A program made the translations under genes and the position numbers. DNA of 22,373 bases from Clostridia bacterium (GTDB taxonomy: Bacteria; Bacillota; Clostridia; Christensenellales; UBA1242). The stretch lies in the NCBI GenBank assembly GCA_017650795.1, contig JAGCEE010000167.1:1-22373 (forward strand), given 5' to 3'. The notes under the pieces are model-generated. The model did no database searches. It was not told the origin of the DNA and saw only the letters and a list, made by a program, of their open reading frames with translations. Positions 21,257-22,373 of this stretch are shown piece after piece; positions within the stretch are counted from its first letter, which is position 1; each line of letters begins with the position of its first letter.

Positions 21257-21261
21257 TTTTT

Positions 21262-22373
21262 ATGAAAAAAATATGTGTTTTAACTGCAATTTTTGCTTTT
21301 TTGTTGTGTTCTGGATTGCTTTTATTAAATAAAAAAGATGCAGCAGCCGAGCCAGCAAGCATATCTATTACAGCATTAGACAAAAATGGCAACGCCTTTG
21401 ACAACACCGTTTTTAATAATAATGTGCTTTCAATAGACTATGCAGATATGGATGATAATTTTAAAGTGACGTTTAGAACGAATGCCACCTCAGGAGCAGC
21501 ACAATGGAAAAAGGACAATGTTGCACTTAGTTTTCAAAACGAATATGAACTTTCTTTATTTAAAACTACAAGCAATGCCGAGCAATTACTTTTAGTTGGT
21601 GACAGTAAGTATACCTTTTTATTATCAAATGGAGCCGACACGATGTCTGTTGATGTAAATGTCAAAATTACAGACAAAACATCAATTAGAAAATTATTGT
21701 TTTTTAGTACACTAAGCATAGAGGAAATAACACACAACTCACCAGCAATTACACTTAAAGCACTCTTGCCAACAACTAAGCCATACACTGTCACATACTT
21801 TATTAAAACACCAAACTCAAACGAATATATACCACAAGAAAGCACGACAGCAAACACTTTTGTATTTACACCATCAACTATGATAAATAGCAATAATGGC
21901 TACGGAACATATGGTTTTATGGCCTCGGCAGTAGAAAATGTTTCTAATCGTGATACACTACTTCATCATTCCAATGCTATATCTTACAAGGCAAAACTTG
22001 ATTCCATTGATATTGCCGATGTCACAATAGAGTATACGGTTATTGAAAATACAAGAGCAAGAGTTGAGGCTGGAAAATTTATACTTGCCGGAATAGACGA
22101 TTTAGACATAAGCCTAATTCAATGGTATGTTGGTGACAATATATTATGCGGGGTTGGTGCAGAGTTTATATATGAACCAACAAACACAGACCCATATAGG
22201 GTGATTGCAAAATATGCAACGAGTGACCAAGCATTAACAAAATTAGCAGAAATAAAAATAGAGCCACAAACAACTGGAACAAGTTTGCTTATCCTTTATG
22301 TTGCCGGCGGCATAGCAATAATATCTATTTTCTTTACAATTTCTATAATTATTACAAATAAACGCAGAGATGT
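21262..22373 (+). CDS. Exported single-pass membrane protein with beta-sandwich ectodomain (3'-truncated by the window edge)
   Basis: The frame runs from ATG (GAGG 5 nt before it) to the window edge without a stop, giving 370 visible residues. Residues 1-29 form a signal peptide: MKK, then a hydrophobic core to about 22, with likely cleavage after Ala-Ala-Ala29. Residues about 30-337 look all-beta and may hold three Ig-like units. The first contains AAQWKKDN...SKYTFLLSNG, the second runs about 140-250, and the third contains IQWYVGDN...DPYRVIAKY. The Trp and Tyr spacing fits Ig or PKD-like folds, but I cannot name a family. A transmembrane helix follows at about 341-364 (SLLILYVAGGIAIISIFFTI plus SIII), then TNKRRD, so a cytoplasmic tail starts at the edge. 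It is divergent from the giant gene and shares its topology and control region. It may be an accessory or partner surface protein; that role is inferred. Confidence 0.85.
   Translation, partial: MKKICVLTAIFAFLLCSGLLLLNKKDAAAEPASISITALDKNGNAFDNTVFNNNVLSIDYADMDDNFKVTFRTNATSGAAQWKKDNVALSFQNEYELSLFKTTSNAEQLLLVGDSKYTFLLSNGADTMSVDVNVKITDKTSIRKLLFFSTLSIEEITHNSPAITLKALLPTTKPYTVTYFIKTPNSNEYIPQESTTANTFVFTPSTMINSNNGYGTYGFMASAVENVSNRDTLLHHSNAISYKAKLDSIDIADVTIEYTVIENTRARVEAGKFILAGIDDLDISLIQWYVGDNILCGVGAEFIYEPTNTDPYRVIAKYATSDQALTKLAEIKIEPQTTGTSLLILYVAGGIAIISIFFTISIIITNKRRD

Larger units (their letters stand above)
20946..21261. promoter_or_regulatory. Divergent intergenic control region
   Basis: This very AT-rich 316-bp stretch separates two divergent surface-protein genes and holds no convincing small gene. 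It contains the giant gene's promoter and Shine-Dalgarno sequence, a palindrome over that promoter, a second palindrome in the middle, and a weaker promoter and Shine-Dalgarno for the rightward gene. The heptamer AATCTTT occurs four times counting both strands: plus strand at 20998 and 21219, minus strand at 20983-20989 and 21013-21019. Confidence 0.7.

Noticed and set aside
21534..21893. A 119-codon minus-strand open frame inside the rightward surface-protein gene
   Set aside because: The plus-strand frame has a signal peptide, ribosome binding site and transmembrane helix. The antisense frame has none of these and is a shadow.
1..22373. Recoding of TGA as Trp, as in some Mollicutes
   Set aside because: Trp residues throughout the giant protein are TGG, its signature motifs such as W-x-P-I-G read correctly under the standard code, and the frame ends at TAA beside a terminator. 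Nothing requires TGA to be read through.
1..22373. CRISPR array, tRNA/rRNA, insertion sequence or phage elements
   Set aside because: No regularly spaced identical repeats, cloverleaf, transposase-like frame or terminal inverted repeats were seen. The repeats present are diverged protein modules within one gene.

Overview
This 22.4-kb window comes from an AT-rich bacterial genome. Starts are ATG with GGAG/GAGG Shine-Dalgarno sequences, and every stop seen is TAA. Trp is written TGG, so nothing points to a recoded TGA. The surface-protein families visible here (GLUG/beta-helix, MBG/YDG, InlB B-repeat/Flg_new) are typical of host- or gut-associated Bacillota and relatives. The single-membrane-helix anchors fit a cell with one membrane. 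No ribosomal or housekeeping gene is present, so the lineage cannot be named with confidence. No RNA gene, CRISPR array, transposase or phage gene was seen.

Layout: (1) 3..374 (+) is the 3' end of an unrecognised gene cut by the window edge. (2) 385..419 is a hairpin with T/A tracts on both sides, serving as terminator for the two convergent genes. (3) 423..20945 (-) is one unbroken gene for a 6,840-residue surface protein that fills 92% of the window. (4) 20946..21261 is a 316-bp divergent regulatory region. It holds a good promoter for the giant gene, a palindrome over that promoter's -10 and start, a second palindrome, and a 10-mer shared by both leaders. (5) 21262..22373 (+) is the 5' part of a second exported membrane protein that runs off the window.

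The giant protein reads, in order: signal peptide (1-39); an N-terminal GLUG/beta-helix-like module (about 80-282); about 1,330 unassigned Ser/Thr/Asn/Tyr-rich residues with a recurring YGYG motif; a first InlB B-repeat-like module (about 1612-1677); about 3,250 residues of diverged MBG/YDG-type beta modules (about 1681-4925) with a second InlB-like module inside; about 1,600 residues of InlB/Flg_new-like modules; a second, shorter GLUG-like module (about 6564-6676); one transmembrane helix (about 6677-6704); a basic stop-transfer block; and a 136-residue cytoplasmic tail ending in a Pro-rich segment with repeated R/K-P-N motifs. It has no LPXTG sorting signal, so it should be held by the membrane.

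The divergent neighbour repeats the plan in small: signal peptide, all-beta ectodomain, one C-terminal membrane helix, then a basic start of a cytoplasmic tail. Shared topology, a shared control region and a shared 10-mer suggest a co-regulated pair of surface proteins. That pairing, and any signalling role for the Pro-rich tail, are inferences.
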